NCBI RefSeq assembly: GCF_014647415.1
Contig: NZ_BMPD01000004.1
Coordinates: forward strand, 62,001-126,000
Direction: 5' to 3'
Length of the DNA: 64,000 bases
Origin: Haloarcula sebkhae
GTDB lineage: Archaea; Halobacteriota; Halobacteria; Halobacteriales; Haloarculaceae
A program made the position numbers and the translations under genes. How positions within the stretch are numbered: the first letter of the stretch is position 1; each line of letters begins with the position of its first letter. Of the stretch, positions 62,095-64,000 are shown piece after piece. The notes beneath the pieces are model-generated. The model searched no databases. It saw only the letters and a list, made by a program, of their open reading frames with translations, and was not told the origin of the DNA.

Positions 62095-63402
62095 ATGAGT
62101 CGGTCCCCTCTCAGCCGCCGACAGTTCCTCGGCGCGAGCGGGGCCGCACTCGTCACCGGCCTCGCCGGCTGTTCCGCCGGCGAAGGCGGGACCTCCACGG
62201 ACACGGCAAGCAGCACCGACACCCTCAAAATCGGGGTGCTGGAGGACCAGTCCGGGAACTTCGCCCTCGTCGGCGACCCGAAGGCAAAGGCGTCGATGCT
62301 CGCTATCGAGGAAATCAACGCCAACGGCGGTATCGACGGGAAGCAAATCGAGACGTTCCAGCGCGACCCACAGTCGGACAATCAGCGCTATCAGGAACTC
62401 ACCCGCACGGCGATCAACGAGGAGAACGTCGACGCGCTATGGGCCGGCTACTCCTCGGCGACCCGGGAGGCCATCCGTCCGATAATCGACCGCAACGAAC
62501 AGCTCTACTTCTACACCACGCAGTACGAGGGCGGTGTCTGTGACGAGTTCACCTTCGCGGTCGGGCCGACCGCCCGCCAGCAACTCGGTATCGTGCTCCC
62601 ATATCTGGTTGAGGAGTTCGGCCCGGACATCTACACCATCGCGGCCGACTACAACTTCGGCCAGCTCTCTGCGGACTGGGTGAAGGTGCTGGCCAACGAA
62701 AACGACGCGAACGTCCTCGGTGAGGAGTTCATTCCGCTGAGCGAGTCTTCATTCGGCTCGACGATCAACCGGATTCAGGAGGCCGACCCGGACTTCGTCA
62801 TGTCGATGCTCGTCGGGGCGAACCACACGTCGTTCTACGAACAGAAAGCCTCTGCCGGGCTCGACATCCCCATCGGCACCTCGACGGCGATGGCACAGGG
62901 GTACGAGCACCGGCGGCTCGACGCCCCGGCGATGGCCAACATCTACGCCGGCGTCAACTACATGGAGGAGGTGCCGACCGACAGCAACACGGGCGACGGT
63001 GGCTTCGTCGACCGGTACTTCGAGATGTACCCCGACGCGCCCTACCTCAACGAGGAAGCCGAGACCAACTACTTCTCGACGTACATGTACAAGAAAGCCG
63101 TCGAGCAGGCCGGAACCACCGAACAGCCGGAAGTCATCGATGCCCTGGAGTCGGGAATCGAACTCGGCACCGAGGAGGCACCTGAAGTACCGGAAGGCGA
63201 GACGATCCGTCTCGACGGCGCGACCCACCACGTCGACCACCACATGTGGATCATGCGCGCCGACGACGAGCACAACGTCGAAGCCGTCGAGAACCGCCAG
63301 ATCCCCGAGACGTTCCTCTCGGAGACGGCCGGCTGTAACCTCCCCGAGAACCCGGAGCAGACCCAGTACACCCCGGTGGACTACTACGAGGAGGCCGAGT
63401 AG
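62095..63402 (+). CDS. urtA: Urea ABC transporter substrate-binding lipoprotein UrtA
   Basis: This 435-residue binding protein has a Tat lipoprotein signal (SRRQFLGASGAALVTGLAGC). The mature part is the type 1 periplasmic binding fold of the branched-chain amino acid/urea family: LKIGVLEDQSGNFALVGDPK, YFYTTQYEGGVCDEFTFAVG and TIAADYNFGQLSADWVKVL. YEGG and the EEVPTDSNTG segment match UrtA rather than LivK. The permease urtB begins 2 bp after its stop. It brings urea to the urease encoded divergently. Confidence 0.95.
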   Translation: MSRSPLSRRQFLGASGAALVTGLAGCSAGEGGTSTDTASSTDTLKIGVLEDQSGNFALVGDPKAKASMLAIEEINANGGIDGKQIETFQRDPQSDNQRYQELTRTAINEENVDALWAGYSSATREAIRPIIDRNEQLYFYTTQYEGGVCDEFTFAVGPTARQQLGIVLPYLVEEFGPDIYTIAADYNFGQLSADWVKVLANENDANVLGEEFIPLSESSFGSTINRIQEADPDFVMSMLVGANHTSFYEQKASAGLDIPIGTSTAMAQGYEHRRLDAPAMANIYAGVNYMEEVPTDSNTGDGGFVDRYFEMYPDAPYLNEEAETNYFSTYMYKKAVEQAGTTEQPEVIDALESGIELGTEEAPEVPEGETIRLDGATHHVDHHMWIMRADDEHNVEAVENRQIPETFLSETAGCNLPENPEQTQYTPVDYYEEAE

Positions 63403-63404
63403 GG

Positions 63405-64000
63405 ATGGTAAACGGGATCAACCTCGCACTTCAGTTCCTCGACAGCTTCGCGTTCATCGTGCTCGCCGCGGCGGGGTTGGCCATTATCTTCGGGATCATG
63501 GGCGTCATCAATCTGGCACACGGGGAGTTTATTCTCATCGGTGCCTACACCGCGACGCTGGCCGTGACGCAACTCGGCCTCCCGCTCGTCGTGGCGATGC
63601 TCGTTGGCGGTCTGGTCACTGGCCTCTTCGGGATTCTGACCGAGCGGGTGATTATCTCCGGAGCCTGGCCCAATTACATCAGTCAACAGACCCTGGGCCG
63701 CGATATCATTGAACCGTTGTACGACCGTCTGGCTGATTCGATGGTTGCCACGTTTGGACTCAGCCTGATACTGACCCAGGGGGCCCGAATCCGCTTTGGC
63801 AACTCAATCGACCAGATAGCCACGCCGTTCGGCGCAATCTCGTACGGGGAGTTCTCGTACTCGACGTACCGGATCGTCCTGGCCGGCGTCAGCATCGGGC
63901 TGCTTCTGGCCACCTATTACCTGTTCACCCGGACTGACTTCGGAATGCGCGCCCGGGCGACGATACAGGATAAGGAAACGGCACAGGCAATGGGCGTCAA
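63405..64000 (+). CDS. urtB: Urea ABC transporter permease UrtB, partial
   Basis: The gene runs off the window end after 198 codons. It starts MVNGINLALQFLDSFAFIVL and shows at least five hydrophobic segments, with GIMGVINLAHGEFILIGAYT, the family's N-H-E signature, and then TVFGLSLI-like VATFGLSLILTQGARIRFG. The end visible here is FGMRARATIQDKETAQAMGV, where permeases of the LivH/UrtB family contact the ATPase. It is translationally linked to urtA; urtCDE should follow outside the window. Confidence 0.93.
   Translation, partial: MVNGINLALQFLDSFAFIVLAAAGLAIIFGIMGVINLAHGEFILIGAYTATLAVTQLGLPLVVAMLVGGLVTGLFGILTERVIISGAWPNYISQQTLGRDIIEPLYDRLADSMVATFGLSLILTQGARIRFGNSIDQIATPFGAISYGEFSYSTYRIVLAGVSIGLLLATYYLFTRTDFGMRARATIQDKETAQAMGV

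Noticed and set aside
1-64000. CRISPR array, rRNA, tRNA or intact insertion sequence
   Set aside because: No regularly spaced direct repeats, no rRNA-like stretches, no complete tRNA cloverleaf and no transposase motif were recognised by reading; a dedicated tRNA or IS search could still find something small.

Overview
The window is haloarchaeal. Coding regions are GC-rich with acidic proteins (Asp/Glu-rich, Lys-poor), intergenic regions are AT-rich, several lipoproteins carry twin-arginine plus lipobox signals, and many families are typical of halophilic archaea (bacterio-opsin-activator-like HTH-10 regulators, PAS/GAF histidine kinases, NosL-NosD fusion, rubrerythrin-like mini zinc proteins, HyuA/HyuB). 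The gene set resembles Haloarcula or a close relative; that genus call is inference. I see no rRNA, tRNA, CRISPR array or intact insertion sequence.

Layout. 0.1-7.9 kb: an FAD oxidoreductase, an IclR regulator with an inverted repeat in its upstream region, an NhaC antiporter, a DUF4864 protein, a LOV-like PAS protein that lacks the photoactive cysteine, and a DUF3592 membrane protein. 7.9-20 kb: a co-directional block (glutamate dehydrogenase, ribbon-helix-helix regulator, NRAMP-like transporter, HyuA, HyuB), then a Bat-type regulator, a 47-residue zinc protein and a second, intact glutamate dehydrogenase. The first gdh has an in-frame TAA at codon 19. The NRAMP-like protein has lost all three canonical metal ligands. 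Together these suggest uptake and ATP-dependent opening of 5-oxoproline or a hydantoin, followed by glutamate oxidation. 20-26.5 kb: two divergent multi-domain histidine kinases and a small membrane protein. 26.5-28.8 kb: paired hairpin repeats and a frameshifted siderophore/iron-binding lipoprotein behind two DtxR-like palindromes. 28.9-33 kb: an IMPDH/GMP-reductase family enzyme, a zinc protein and a cysteine-type formate dehydrogenase alpha subunit.

33-38 kb holds nitrous-oxide-reductase maturation genes (NosL-NosD fusion, NosF, NosY, a double winged-helix regulator, NosL, a membrane protein) with no nosZ in the window. 38-46 kb is a stress and ion region: two UspA genes, two FMN split-barrel proteins, a Ca2+-type P-ATPase and a CoA-disulfide-reductase-like enzyme, plus decayed DUF2267 and Lpd/DsrE fragments.

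46.8-55.5 kb is a dense sulfane-sulfur island: HTH regulator, two YeeE/YedE channel proteins, rhodanese-fused metallo-beta-lactamase (persulfide dioxygenase type), TusA, DsrE2, DUF1641, sulfide:quinone oxidoreductase, a second TusA, methyltransferase, DUF2892, thioredoxin, DUF302. It fits sulfide oxidation to persulfide, relay on TusA/DsrE carriers, and oxidation or export.

56-64 kb is nitrogen acquisition: a fully overlapping urease operon (ureBCAGDEF) and, divergently, the urea ABC transporter urtA and urtB, the latter cut by the window end. With two gdh loci and the putative 5-oxoproline module, the window is rich in nitrogen salvage.
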